A stretch of 64,000 nt of DNA, taken from the NCBI RefSeq assembly GCF_003602095.1, contig NZ_RAHH01000019.1, positions 50,220-114,219 of the forward strand, in the 5' to 3' direction. The position numbers and the translations under genes are program-made. Each line of letters begins with the position of its first letter. The first letter of the stretch is position 1. The notes under the pieces are model-generated. The model was not told where the DNA came from and searched no databases. It saw only the letters and a list, made by a program, of their open reading frames with translations. This stretch comes from Rahnella woolbedingensis (GTDB taxonomy: Bacteria > Pseudomonadota > Gammaproteobacteria > Enterobacterales > Enterobacteriaceae). Shown piece after piece: positions 23,111-32,137 of the stretch.

Positions 23111-23803
23111 ATGGTTAATCTCTGTGGCGAGAATGGGGTTAATGATGAGGATAAGACGCTGAGCAGCCAAAGTTCCCCGGCGCCGGGACGTAAAAATGAT
23201 CCGATAGGACTGAAGCAGCGCATTTTCGACAGCGCTCTGGCTGAATTCGCAGAATCCGGTCTGATGGGCGCGCGCATGGAAAATATCGCTTCCAACGCTA
23301 ACACCACGAAACGTATGGTGGTCTATCACTACAAGACCAAAGAAGCCTTGTACATGCTGGTGCTGGAGCACGTTTACCGTGGCATCCGTCAGCACGAGCT
23401 GGATCTGGATCTCTCGTCATTTCCGCCCGCTGAGGCTATCGTCAAACTGGTCGAAGCCAGCTTTGATTTCCACGTTTCACATCCGGAATTCATTCGTATT
23501 GTTTCAACGGAAAACATGCTGCGTGGCCGGTTTATTCGTCAGTCCACCAGCATCCGTGAAATCAACAAAACAGCATTAACGCTGCTGGAAGATATTCTCG
23601 CGCGCGGCAAGCAAAGCCATCTTTTCAAAGAAGATGCCCAGGCCCGCGACGTTCACCGTCTGATCAGCAGCCTGTGCGTGCATCAGGTCGCTAACCAGTA
23701 CACGTTCGGTGCGTTGTTTGAAAATCCCGATGAAGTGGATTTGCAGACCGCCCATTATCGCCAGCTGGCGGTGATGGTTGCCCTGCGTTATGTGATGAAG
23801 TAA
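23111..23803 (+). CDS. TetR/AcrR-family transcriptional regulator
   Basis: A 230-residue regulator with an unstructured Ser/Pro-rich N-terminus (about 1-30), then a TetR helix-turn-helix (LKQRIFDSALAEFAESG, with NIASNANTTKRMVVYHYKTKEAL near 58-80) and an all-helical ligand domain of the type annotated as TetR C-terminal 17-like. It is divergent from the dehydratase gene with a 110-bp shared promoter gap, the classical layout of a local repressor. The ribosome-binding site is weak, so the true start could lie further downstream. Ligand unknown; an aromatic or quinate-pathway intermediate would fit. Confidence 0.88.
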   Translation: MVNLCGENGVNDEDKTLSSQSSPAPGRKNDPIGLKQRIFDSALAEFAESGLMGARMENIASNANTTKRMVVYHYKTKEALYMLVLEHVYRGIRQHELDLDLSSFPPAEAIVKLVEASFDFHVSHPEFIRIVSTENMLRGRFIRQSTSIREINKTALTLLEDILARGKQSHLFKEDAQARDVHRLISSLCVHQVANQYTFGALFENPDEVDLQTAHYRQLAVMVALRYVMK

Positions 23804-23839
23804 TTGCGCTGATCGGACGCTGATATACAGCGGACAGCA

Positions 23840-23866
23840 AAAAGGCCTCGTAAGAGGCCTTTTTTG
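23840..23866. terminator. Bidirectional terminator between tetR-type gene and phoU
   Basis: AAAAAGGCCTC-gtaa-GAGGCCTTTTTT: a perfect stem with A run on the left and T run on the right, serving both convergent genes. Confidence 0.88.
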
Positions 23867-23887
23867 TGGGGCAAAATCGATGAACCG

Positions 23888-24619
23888 TTATTCTTTCGGT
23901 GCGTCTTTGCCGTCTGTCAGTAACTTGTCCAGCGCATCGCCGCCGACGTGACGGAAATCCTGACCTTTCACGAAGTAGAAGATGAATTCGCAGATGTTCT
24001 GGCAGCGGTCACCGATACGTTCGATAGAACGGGCACAGAACAATGCCGTCAGCACGCTTGGAATAGTACGCGGATCTTCCATCATGTAAGTCATCAGCTG
24101 GCGCACAATGCCTTCATATTCCTGATCCACTTTCTTGTCTTCACGGTAAATTCGCACCGCTTCATCAAGATCCATACGCGCAAAGGCATCCAGCACGTCA
24201 TGCAGCATTTCTACCGTATGGCGGCCCAGAGATTCCAGGCTGACCAGCAACGGCTGATGCAGGTGCGAGAACTTCTCCAGCGCCGTACGACAGATTTTAT
24301 CTGCCACGTCACCGATACGTTCGAGTTCGGAAATGGTTTTGATGATCGCCATTACCAGACGCAAGTCGCTGGCGGTTGGCTGGCGCTTGGCAATAATGCG
24401 CACGCAGGCTTCGTCGATCGCCACTTCCATCAGGTTAACTTTGTCATCACCTTTGATGACGCGCTGCGCAAGCTCAGCGTCCTGATTGTGCATCGCCGTA
24501 ATAGCGTCGGTCAGTTGCTGCTCTACCAGCCCGCCCATTGCCAGAACCTGAGTACGGATGTGTTCAAGCTCAGCGTTGAACTGGCCGGAAATGTGTTTGT
24601 TTAAGTTCAGGTTGTCCAT
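23888..24619 (-). CDS. phoU: Phosphate-specific transport regulator PhoU
   Basis: A 243-residue cytosolic protein of two three-helix bundles, each with the metal-binding E/D pattern ([13 protein letters not shown] near 97-109 and [14 protein letters not shown] near 200-213). PhoU links the PstSCAB transporter to the PhoR/PhoB two-component system and prevents excess phosphate uptake. Last gene of the pst operon, 10 bp after pstB. Full length. Confidence 0.97.
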   Translation of the reverse strand: MDNLNLNKHISGQFNAELEHIRTQVLAMGGLVEQQLTDAITAMHNQDAELAQRVIKGDDKVNLMEVAIDEACVRIIAKRQPTASDLRLVMAIIKTISELERIGDVADKICRTALEKFSHLHQPLLVSLESLGRHTVEMLHDVLDAFARMDLDEAVRIYREDKKVDQEYEGIVRQLMTYMMEDPRTIPSVLTALFCARSIERIGDRCQNICEFIFYFVKGQDFRHVGGDALDKLLTDGKDAPKE

Positions 24620-24629
24620 TGTTCTTACC

Positions 24630-25397
24630 TCAACCGTAGCGGCCAGTAATGTAATCTTCAGTCTGTTTGCGTGCTGGTGACGTGAACAGCGAGTCGGTAT
24701 CGCTGTATTCGATCAGTTCGCCCAGATACATAAACGCAGTGCGATCTGAACAACGCGCAGCCTGCTGCATGTTGTGGGTCACGATCACCACGGTGTAATC
24801 AGATTTTAGCTCGGTGATCAGTTCTTCGATACGGCCGGTAGAAATCGGATCCAGCGCAGAACAAGGTTCGTCGAGCAGCAGAACGTCAGGGCGGATCGCA
24901 ATACCGCGCGCGATACACAGACGCTGTTGCTGACCACCGGACAGGCTGTAACCGCTCTGGTGCAGCTTGTCTTTGGATTCATTCCACAGTGCGGCTTTGG
25001 TCAGCGCCCACTGCACACGCTCGTCCATATCGGTACGGGACAGCTTTTCAAACAGACGTACACCAAACGCGATGTTGTCGTAAATCGACATCGGGAACGG
25101 CGTCGGTTTCTGGAAGACCATGCCGACTTTGGCGCGCAGCAGCGCGATATCCTGCTTATCAACCAGAATATTTTCGCCGTCGAGCAGGATTTCACCCTCT
25201 GCGTGCTGTTCCGGATACAACTGATACATTTTGTTGAAAGTACGCAGCAGCGTGGATTTACCACAGCCTGACGGACCGATGAATGCCGTGACTTCGTTCT
25301 TAGCGATATCCAGGGAAATATTTTTCAGCGCGTGGAATTTGCCGTAATAAAAGTTCAGATCGCGAACCTGAATCTTGCTGTTGGATGCGTCAGTCAT
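24630..25397 (-). CDS. pstB: Phosphate ABC transporter ATP-binding protein PstB
   Basis: A 255-residue ABC ATPase: Walker [10 protein letters not shown] (about 43-51), Q-loop in [12 protein letters not shown], signature [16 protein letters not shown] (about 149-164), Walker [13 protein letters not shown]. Energises PstA/PstC. A 92-bp spacer with a hairpin separates it from pstA. Confidence 0.98.
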   Translation of the reverse strand: MTDASNSKIQVRDLNFYYGKFHALKNISLDIAKNEVTAFIGPSGCGKSTLLRTFNKMYQLYPEQHAEGEILLDGENILVDKQDIALLRAKVGMVFQKPTPFPMSIYDNIAFGVRLFEKLSRTDMDERVQWALTKAALWNESKDKLHQSGYSLSGGQQQRLCIARGIAIRPDVLLLDEPCSALDPISTGRIEELITELKSDYTVVIVTHNMQQAARCSDRTAFMYLGELIEYSDTDSLFTSPARKQTEDYITGRYG

Positions 25398-25448
25398 TCT
25401 CAGACATCTCTCTTATTCGCGCGCCGCGTGGCGACGCCGGGTAAACAG

Positions 25449-25476
25449 TGAGGACAGCCGTTATCGTCTGCCCTCA
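25449..25476 (-). other. Intercistronic hairpin between pstA and pstB
   Basis: On the minus strand TGAGGGCAG pairs with CTGTCCTCA (one G-U pair). No U tract follows, so it is more likely an mRNA-stability or processing element than a terminator. Confidence 0.4.
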
Positions 25477-25489
25477 GTAATGAATTACG

Positions 25490-26377
25490 TTATTGCTTTT
25501 TCGGCGCAAAAATCACACGCGCCAGAATGTTCAGCAGCAGTACGCACAAGGTAATCAGCAGCACGCCCGCCCAGGCCAGTTGTTGCCACTCGCCAAACGG
25601 ACTCATCGCAAACTTAAAGATGGTCACCGGCAGGTTGGCAATCGGCTGCATCATGTCGGTGCTCCAGAACTGGTTGGAGAGTGACGTGAACAGCAGCGGC
25701 GCGGTTTCACCGGCAATACGGGCAATCGCCAGCAAGATCCCGGTGATGATGCCGGAAACAGAAGCTTTCAGGGTGATGGCCGAAATCATTTTCCACTTCG
25801 GCGTACCCAGCGCATAAGCCGCTTCACGCAGGCTGTCCGGTACCAGTTTCAGCATGTTTTCCGTGGTACGGATAACAATCGGAATTTGTAACAACGCCAG
25901 CGCCAGTACGCCTGCCCATCCGGAGAAGTGCCCCATTTTTGCCACCATGATGGTGTACACAAACAGGCCCACAACGATGGACGGTGCAGAAAGCAAAATG
26001 TCGTTAATGAAGCGAATGAATTCCGCGAGCCAGGATTTGCGACCATATTCGGCCAGATAAATCCCCGCCATCACGCCCAGTGGCGTACCGATGACCGTTG
26101 CCCATAAAATCAGTAATCCGCTGCCCGCAATGGCGTTCGCCAGACCGCCGCCCGCGGTATTCGGTGGCGGAGTGTTTTGCGTGAACAGCGCCAGCGACAT
26201 CCCGTCCACACCTTTGACGATGGTGGTAAACAGGATCCACACCAGCCAGAACAGGCCAAACGCCATGGTCATCATCGAGACCATCAGCGCCAGACGGTTT
26301 TTCTGACGGCGCCATGCCTGACGTTTACGGCGAGATTCCAGTAATGCGGCGTTACTTTGCATGTCGAGTGTCGTCAT
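25490..26377 (-). CDS. pstA: Phosphate ABC transporter permease PstA
   Basis: A 295-residue inner-membrane permease with about six transmembrane helices. The EAA-type coupling loop is in [21 protein letters not shown] (about 182-202). Starts one base after the pstC stop, so translation is coupled. Forms the channel with PstC. Confidence 0.97.
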   Translation of the reverse strand: MTTLDMQSNAALLESRRKRQAWRRQKNRLALMVSMMTMAFGLFWLVWILFTTIVKGVDGMSLALFTQNTPPPNTAGGGLANAIAGSGLLILWATVIGTPLGVMAGIYLAEYGRKSWLAEFIRFINDILLSAPSIVVGLFVYTIMVAKMGHFSGWAGVLALALLQIPIVIRTTENMLKLVPDSLREAAYALGTPKWKMISAITLKASVSGIITGILLAIARIAGETAPLLFTSLSNQFWSTDMMQPIANLPVTIFKFAMSPFGEWQQLAWAGVLLITLCVLLLNILARVIFAPKKQ

Positions 26378-26378
26378 C

Positions 26379-27335
26379 TTAACGGCCCTCTTTCTTAGCC
26401 AGACGCAGGATCATCACTTTCGACAGCGCCAGAACAATAAAGGTGATAACAAACAGAATCAGGCCCAGTTCCATCAATGCGGAAGTGTGCAGACCGGCTT
26501 CCGCTTCTGCGAATTCGTTCGCCAGCGCGGAGGTAATACTGTTGCCCGGCGCATAAAGTGATGCGCTGTCGAGCTGGTAGGTGTTACCGATAATAAAGGT
26601 CACCGCCATGGTTTCGCCCAGCGCGCGGCCAAGGCCTAACATCACGCCGCCAATCACACCGTTTTTGGTGAACGGCAGCACGATGCGCCAGATAACTTCC
26701 CACGTGGTGCAGCCGATACCGTAAGCGGATTCTTTCATCATGACCGGCGTTTGCTCGAACACGTCACGCATGACGGAAGCAATGTACGGGATGATCATGA
26801 TGGCGAGAATGACGCCCGCGGCCAGAATGCCGATACCAAAACCCGGACCGGCGAACAGTGCGCCAACAATCGGGATACCGGAAAGCACGTCACCCACTGG
26901 CGTCTGGAAGTACTGCGCAAACAGCGGGGCGAAAACGAACAGGCCCCACATGCCATAAACAATGCTGGGGATCGCCGCCAGCAGTTCGATAGCTATACCG
27001 AGCGGACGTTTCATCCAGTTCGGCGCCAGCTCAGTGAGGAATAATGCGATACCAAAGCTGACAGGAACCGCAATCAGCAAGGCAATAATCGAAGTCACGA
27101 CCGTGCCGTAAATAGGCACCAGTGCGCCGAATTGTTCGTTCGGGGCATCCCATGTTTTATTCCACAGGAAGGATAATCCGAACTTTTCAATGCTCGGCAG
27201 GGAAGCAATAAACAGCGAGACGATAATCCCGCCCAGCATTAATAGCACAATCAGCGCAGCCAGTTTGACCAGAGCGCCGAAGATGATGTCACCGTTTTTG
27301 CTAGGTGCCTTGATAGCCGGCTTGTATTCAGCCAT
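26379..27335 (-). CDS. pstC: Phosphate ABC transporter permease PstC
   Basis: A 318-residue inner-membrane permease with six helices; first helix about 28-49. The coupling loop is [21 protein letters not shown] (about 198-218). Separated from pstS by about 196 bp that hold a hairpin and an ERIC element, so its expression relative to pstS may be set post-transcriptionally. Confidence 0.97.
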   Translation of the reverse strand: MAEYKPAIKAPSKNGDIIFGALVKLAALIVLLMLGGIIVSLFIASLPSIEKFGLSFLWNKTWDAPNEQFGALVPIYGTVVTSIIALLIAVPVSFGIALFLTELAPNWMKRPLGIAIELLAAIPSIVYGMWGLFVFAPLFAQYFQTPVGDVLSGIPIVGALFAGPGFGIGILAAGVILAIMIIPYIASVMRDVFEQTPVMMKESAYGIGCTTWEVIWRIVLPFTKNGVIGGVMLGLGRALGETMAVTFIIGNTYQLDSASLYAPGNSITSALANEFAEAEAGLHTSALMELGLILFVITFIVLALSKVMILRLAKKEGR

Positions 27336-27360
27336 ACCACTCTCTTTTAATTCAGATTTA

Positions 27361-27386
27361 ATTCCCTCCCCGGCCGGAGAGGGAAT
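27361..27386 (-). other. Hairpin between pstS and pstC
   Basis: Inverted repeat ATTCCCTC / GAGGGAAT around a GC-rich CCCGGCCGG core. No U tract on the minus strand. It could attenuate transcription or protect the 3' end of the pstS message. Confidence 0.5.
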
Positions 27387-27399
27387 GAAGCAGAGTTAC

Positions 27400-27526
27400 T
27401 ATACCCAAAATAATTGGAGTTGCACCAAGGCAGCAAGCAAGTGAATCCCGATGAGCTTACTCACGTCAGTGATTCAGTAGAACGAGCGCAGCTAACACCG
27501 GTGCAGCTTCAGGTATGACGGGTATT
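27400..27526. repeat. ERIC/IRU repeat element
   Basis: A 127-bp element with ends TATACCC and GGGTAT-like, and the core GTGAATCCCGATGAGCTTAC ... AGTGATTC ... GAGCGCAGC. Length, termini and core match enterobacterial repetitive intergenic consensus (ERIC) sequences, diverged from the E. coli consensus. It lies between pstS and pstC inside the operon and would be transcribed as a long imperfect hairpin. Confidence 0.8.
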
Positions 27527-27531
27527 TATTG

Positions 27532-28572
27532 CTAGTAAAGTGCTTTGCCGCTGCTGTCTTTAACGTTGGTTTTCCAGGCTGCGCGGATTTGTTCTACAAC
27601 AGAATCTGGCAGGGCTGCGTAATCCAAATCAGTGGTCAGTTTGTTGCCGTTTTTATAAGCCCAGTCGAAGAACTTCAGCACTTCAGTGCCTTTCGCTGCG
27701 TCTTGCTGATCTTTGTAAACCAGAATGAAGGTGGTGGAGCTGATTGGCCACGCGTTGTCACCTTTCTGATTGGTCAGGTCCTGAGCGAAGGTTTTGCTCC
27801 AGTCAGCGCCTTTAGCCGCTGCACTGAAGGATTCTTCCGTCGGGCTGATCGCTTTGCCGTCAGCATCAACCAGCTTGGTGTAAGCCAGGTTGTTTTGCTT
27901 GGCGTAAGCATATTCTACGTAACCGATTGAGCCTGGCAGACGCTGTACGAAGGCTGCAACGCCGTCGTTACCTTTGCCGCCGAGACCGGTTGGCCAGTTA
28001 ACGGTAGAACCTGCACCGATTTTGTCTTTCCACTCGCTGTTCACTTTCGCCAGGTAGCTGGTGAAGACATAAGAGGTACCGGAACCGTCAGCACGGCGCA
28101 CAACCGCGATGTTGGTATCTGGCAGTTTCACGCCCGGGTTCAGCTTGGTGATCGCCGCGTCGTTCCACTTTTTGATTTTGCCGAGGTAAATATCACCCAG
28201 CGTGGCGCCATCCAGTGTCAGCTGACCGGATTTGATACCCGGGATGTTAACCGCCAGTACCACGCCACCGATCACAGTAGGGAACTGGAACAGGCCGTTT
28301 TTAGCCAGATTTTCGTCTTTCATCGGGGCATCAGAGGCGCCGAAATCTACGGTCTTGGCGATGATTTGTTTCACGCCGCCGGAAGAACCAATGCCCTGGT
28401 AGTTAACCTGAGTCCCGGTTGCTTTCTGGTATGCATCAGCCCACTTAGCGTAGACAGGGGCTGGGAAGGTACCGCCAGCGCCAGTCAGGTTAGTGGCAGC
28501 GAAAGCAGACATTGCTGTGAGGGAGAAAGTCGCTGCTACAAGACCGGCGACGGTGTTACGCATCAATTTCAT
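27532..28572 (-). CDS. pstS: Periplasmic phosphate-binding protein PstS
   Basis: A 346-residue high-affinity phosphate receptor. Signal peptide residues 1-25 ([18 protein letters not shown], ending SAFA), then the binding-protein fold with [11 protein letters not shown] at the mature N-terminus, SSGGVK and [11 protein letters not shown] phosphate-binding stretches. First gene of the operon behind tandem Pho boxes. Same length as E. coli PstS. Confidence 0.98.
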   Translation of the reverse strand: MKLMRNTVAGLVAATFSLTAMSAFAATNLTGAGGTFPAPVYAKWADAYQKATGTQVNYQGIGSSGGVKQIIAKTVDFGASDAPMKDENLAKNGLFQFPTVIGGVVLAVNIPGIKSGQLTLDGATLGDIYLGKIKKWNDAAITKLNPGVKLPDTNIAVVRRADGSGTSYVFTSYLAKVNSEWKDKIGAGSTVNWPTGLGGKGNDGVAAFVQRLPGSIGYVEYAYAKQNNLAYTKLVDADGKAISPTEESFSAAAKGADWSKTFAQDLTNQKGDNAWPISSTTFILVYKDQQDAAKGTEVLKFFDWAYKNGNKLTTDLDYAALPDSVVEQIRAAWKTNVKDSSGKALY

Positions 28573-28657
28573 GTTCCACTCCTGGTGGTTTTAAACTTCC
28601 CGACTGATGTCGACGTTAATTAAAGTGTTTGGCACAGGAGGAAAATAGGACAGTTTA

Positions 28658-28697
28658 GTGACAGTAAAATGTACGTTATGTGACAGTTTTATGACAC
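28658..28697 (-). promoter_or_regulatory. Tandem Pho boxes (PhoB sites) upstream of pstS
   Basis: On the minus strand GTGTCATAAAACTGTCAC (28697-28680) is followed by a second box, TACATTTTACTGTCAC (28673-28658), exactly 22 bp apart, then CTGTCCTATTTT as a likely -10 region. Arrangement and sequence closely match the E. coli pstS promoter activated by PhoB under phosphate limitation. Confidence 0.9.
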
Positions 28698-28735
28698 TGG
28701 TCACAATTCAAACCATACGGGCAAAATGCGGGGAC

Positions 28736-30214
28736 TCATTCATTGGCCCACACTCTTTTTAGGGATTCTACAGCCAGTAAAATATCTGGCACTTTAACGC
28801 TGGCAAAGCCCAGCACAAGGCCATAACGGCCTGAATTCGCATCAGAACTGCCGGGAAGCCATGAAGCACTCAGCGGGGTTATTTCAATTCCGGCCATACT
28901 GGCAAGTGCAATCAGCCGCTGTTCTTTTTCATAAGACCCTAAACGAATTGTGACATGCAGGCCGGAAGAAACCCTGGTCATATGACCGATATGTTGCAGA
29001 TGCTGACCCCAGGCTTCTAATAATGCATCACGACGGGCCAGCGCGGCACGGCGCATACGCCGGCTATGTTGCTGAAAATGCCCTTCGCTGAGAAACAGCG
29101 TCATGGCCATCTGATCATTCATCGGCGGCTGACGACTTGCCATGGTGCGCACCAGCAGAAATTGTTCCACCAGCTGTTTAGGTGCCACGAGATATCCCAG
29201 TCGTAAACCCGGGTACATCACCTTGGAAAACGAACCTATGTACAACACACGATTGCTCTGGTCGATTGCGGCAAGCGGAGTGAGCGGAGTTCCGCTGTAA
29301 CGGTATTCACCGTCGTAGTCATCTTCGATAATCCAGGACTTTCTCTCCTGCGCCCATTGTAATAATTCCAGCCGGCGCGCCATCGAAAGCGTTACGCCGG
29401 TCGGATACTGGCAGGAAGGGCTCACGTAGGCCAGTCGGGCGTGGGGGAAATGGCGGAGCTGCGAGGTTTGCAATCCTTCCTCATCCACATCGATGCCATT
29501 TACTTTTGCGCCAAGACAGGAGAACGCCCCTGCCGCCGCCCAATAGCAGGGGTTTTCTAAGATAACCTCATCTTCCGCTCGCAATAAGAGTGCAGAACAA
29601 ATCATGATCGCCTGTTGTGCGCCGAGGGTAATCACGATTTGGGAAGGTTCACATTTTAGCCCGCGGGCATGTCGCAAATAATGTGCAATCAGTTCCCGCA
29701 ACTGGGGTTCACCGGCAGGATGCCCGTATCCCATGTGCTCCACCGGCTCACGCCGCCAGAAGCGAGTTTGCAAGCGAGACCAGGTTTCAAAAGGGAACAG
29801 ATCGATTGCCGGCATACCTATGCGAAAGGCTTTGGGTGCACCCTCGTGGATTCGATGCTGATTGAAGAGTGAAGCTGCTGGCAAGCGATAGCCAGTATGC
29901 ATTTGCGGTTCAATGTTAAGCAGCCCGGGCAGCGGAGTCATATTGGAGGGTGAATGCAACCGGGCGACATAAGTGCCATCTCCTACCCGTGTTTCAATAA
30001 ACCCTTCCGCAAAAAGGCGCTCGTAAACGTTCATTACGGTATTGCGTGAAATATCCAGCATCTCAGCCAGTTCCCTGCTGGCCGGAAGTTTCATCCCGCT
30101 GCTAAGAGGGTTTCCTATAATCAATTCACGTAAGGCGTCATACAACTGGGCGGAGAGTTTACGCCCCGGTATAAGCGTAAGTCCGGTAAGTTCAAAAGGC
30201 AGCGGAGTGGACAT
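28736..30214 (-). CDS. MocR/PdxR-type regulator (GntR HTH fused to aminotransferase fold)
   Basis: A 492-residue regulator. The N-terminal GntR winged helix has LPASRELAEMLDISRNTVMN with GDGTYVARL (residues about 40-85), and the rest is a type-I aminotransferase domain with IIEDDYDGEYRY and the PLP Schiff-base lysine in IGSFSKVMYPG (Lys 331). The start at 30214 (MSTPLPFELTG) has AAGGTG upstream; the ATG at 30283 lacks support and lies in the divergent promoter. Such proteins bind PLP and sense amino-type ligands, often activating a divergent operon. Divergent from the amidohydrolase gene, likely its target. Confidence 0.92.
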   Translation of the reverse strand: MSTPLPFELTGLTLIPGRKLSAQLYDALRELIIGNPLSSGMKLPASRELAEMLDISRNTVMNVYERLFAEGFIETRVGDGTYVARLHSPSNMTPLPGLLNIEPQMHTGYRLPAASLFNQHRIHEGAPKAFRIGMPAIDLFPFETWSRLQTRFWRREPVEHMGYGHPAGEPQLRELIAHYLRHARGLKCEPSQIVITLGAQQAIMICSALLLRAEDEVILENPCYWAAAGAFSCLGAKVNGIDVDEEGLQTSQLRHFPHARLAYVSPSCQYPTGVTLSMARRLELLQWAQERKSWIIEDDYDGEYRYSGTPLTPLAAIDQSNRVLYIGSFSKVMYPGLRLGYLVAPKQLVEQFLLVRTMASRQPPMNDQMAMTLFLSEGHFQQHSRRMRRAALARRDALLEAWGQHLQHIGHMTRVSSGLHVTIRLGSYEKEQRLIALASMAGIEITPLSASWLPGSSDANSGRYGLVLGFASVKVPDILLAVESLKRVWANE

Positions 30215-30250
30215 ATTGGCACCTTTATATAGGGGTGTTTTGGCTCTTTT

Positions 30251-30284
30251 ATACATCCAATGCCAGGAATAGGATACGTCCAAT
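30251..30284. promoter_or_regulatory. Direct repeat, candidate MocR operator
   Basis: ATACATCCAAT (30251-30261) and ATACGTCCAAT (30274-30284) are 10/11 identical, in the same orientation and 23 bp apart (about two helical turns), in the gap between the regulator and amidohydrolase starts. Direct repeats are used by MocR proteins such as GabR. Binding is inferred. Confidence 0.55.
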
Positions 30285-30350
30285 TTAGCGATATCCGATG
30301 GGCTCGCCTTTTGCGATGCCCGGCTTACTCAATTTCTGCGAGGATTATTT

Positions 30351-32000
30351 ATGTCTACTTCAAATACTGTGATTTATTCTGCCAGGAAAATCATCACCAT
30401 GTGCCCTTCTCAGCCAGAAGCCAGCCATGTGGCAGTCAGGGACGGACGCATCCTCGGTACAGGTACCTTAGAAGAACTTCAGGGGTGGGGAGAATATGAG
30501 CTCGACGACCGGTTCGCCGACAAAGTCATCATCCCTGGCCTGATTGAAGCGCACTCTCACGCCACCGGCGGCGGTATGTGGCAGTTCCCGTATGTCGGTT
30601 TTTATGACCGCCCGGACTATACCGGTAAAGTATGGAAAGGCTGCCGCTCATTCGAAGAAGTGGTTGAAGCATTGCAGAAAGTCGAAAAAACCATGACAGA
30701 TCCGCATGCGCCACTGATTGCCTGGGGCGTCGACCCGATTTATTTCGGCAGTGAAAAACTGGGTCGTGAACATCTGGATCGCGTGTCGACTACCCGTCCG
30801 GTAGCGGTGATTCATATGAGCATCCACCTGATGGGCGCGAATACGGCCGCGCTTAACGATTGCGGCATCTTTGCTGACAGCCAGATTGAAGGCATCGTTA
30901 AGAATGAAGATGGTTCGCTGCATGGTGAACTGGTGGAATTCGCCGCGATGGGACCGGTATTGCAAAAATACGGCTTCTGGGATGCGTTAACGACCGAGCA
31001 GGCAATCCGCAATTTTGGTCAGGAAGCTTTCCGCGCAGGATGTACCTCCGCTGCCGATATGGGGCTGACCGATTTTGATAATCCGGAGCTGGCTGCCAAC
31101 TATATCCGCATGACCCGCGCCGAAGAGTTCCCGATTCGCCTGCTGGTAGCCTATGGCCCTCCGTTTGTGAAAAAGCCTTTTATTGAAGCCGTAGAATTTG
31201 CCGCAGATGTGATGAAGCACGGTCACGACAAAATGATGTTTGGCCCAATGAAAATCTTCCTGGACGGTTCGATTCAGGGCGGTTCCGGCAGAATGCTGGC
31301 GCCGGGTTATTTCAAAACAGGCCATAACGGTGCCTGGAATGCTACACCGGCAGAAATTGATATGCAGGTGTATGAAATCATGAAGCGCGGTTATCAGGTC
31401 CATTGCCACTGCAACGGCGATGAAGCTTCAGAGGCCTTTATTCAGGCGGTAGAGAAAACGCTCAACCGTATTCCGGCAGTGAATCATCGTGCCGGTATGC
31501 AGCATGCACAGATGTTGCGCGAAGATCAGTTCAAGCGCATTAAAACGCTCGGGATGTGCGTTAACTTCTTCAGTAATCACATTTACTACTGGGGAGACCA
31601 GCATTACAGCAAAACCATGGGACCGGAACGCGCCAACCGTATGAATGCCTGTGGCAGCGCCGTTCGTCACGAAATTCCTTTCGCTTTCCACAGCGATTGC
31701 GGCATAACGCCAATTAACCCGCTGTTTACCGGGTGGTGTGCGGTGAACCGCGTGACAGCTTCAGGGCGTGTACTGGGTGAGCGTGAAAAGATCAGCGTAG
31801 CAGAAGCTCTGCACGCCATGACCGTCGGCGCGGCGTACACCATGAAACTCGATCATCTGATTGGCAGCATTGAGTGCGGCAAACTGGCCGATTTTACCAT
31901 CCTGGAAGAAAACCCGCTGAACGTCGAACCGATGCACCTGAAAGACATTAAGGTCTGGGGCACTGTACTGGGCGGTAAAGTACAACCTATTTCACGATAG
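30351..32000 (+). CDS. Amidohydrolase of the YtcJ/NfdA (Amidohydro_3) family
   Basis: A 549-residue metal-dependent hydrolase. The beta-strand-1 metal motif EAHSHATGG places the HxH at residues 68-70; further metal ligands are in the YQVHCHCNGDEASEAF stretch (about 347-362) and the conserved HSDCGITP near 447-454, which supplies the catalytic Asp449. KIFLDGSIQGG (about 303-313) matches the KxFxDGS block of the family. Members hydrolyse N-substituted formamides and other amides, and plant-pathogen AepA belongs here too. The ATG at 30351 has GAGGA seven bases upstream. First gene of a plus-strand cluster with two MFS transporters. Substrate unknown. Confidence 0.88.
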   Translation: MSTSNTVIYSARKIITMCPSQPEASHVAVRDGRILGTGTLEELQGWGEYELDDRFADKVIIPGLIEAHSHATGGGMWQFPYVGFYDRPDYTGKVWKGCRSFEEVVEALQKVEKTMTDPHAPLIAWGVDPIYFGSEKLGREHLDRVSTTRPVAVIHMSIHLMGANTAALNDCGIFADSQIEGIVKNEDGSLHGELVEFAAMGPVLQKYGFWDALTTEQAIRNFGQEAFRAGCTSAADMGLTDFDNPELAANYIRMTRAEEFPIRLLVAYGPPFVKKPFIEAVEFAADVMKHGHDKMMFGPMKIFLDGSIQGGSGRMLAPGYFKTGHNGAWNATPAEIDMQVYEIMKRGYQVHCHCNGDEASEAFIQAVEKTLNRIPAVNHRAGMQHAQMLREDQFKRIKTLGMCVNFFSNHIYYWGDQHYSKTMGPERANRMNACGSAVRHEIPFAFHSDCGITPINPLFTGWCAVNRVTASGRVLGEREKISVAEALHAMTVGAAYTMKLDHLIGSIECGKLADFTILEENPLNVEPMHLKDIKVWGTVLGGKVQPISR

Positions 32001-32013
32001 TCTGAGTCTCCGT

Positions 32014-32033
32014 CCCTGATCGGCCGATCAGGG
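32014..32033. other. 20-bp perfect palindrome after the amidohydrolase gene
   Basis: CCCTGATCGGCCGATCAGGG, 13 bp past the stop. No T run follows, so it is not a typical intrinsic terminator; it may stabilise the message or attenuate the downstream MFS gene. Confidence 0.5.
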
Positions 32034-32137
32034 ATACCCCCTTTAGACAAGAAACCTGTCCGCTGGCAACAGCCGGACGGCTTCCTGCTGCTCATTTTGA
32101 ACAAAATTTTTTTGCAAACTTTCACGAGGTAATTTTT

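Noticed and set aside
22724..23395. 223-codon minus-strand frame across the dehydratase-TetR promoter
   Set aside because: It overlaps two well-supported genes in other frames and has no family resemblance.
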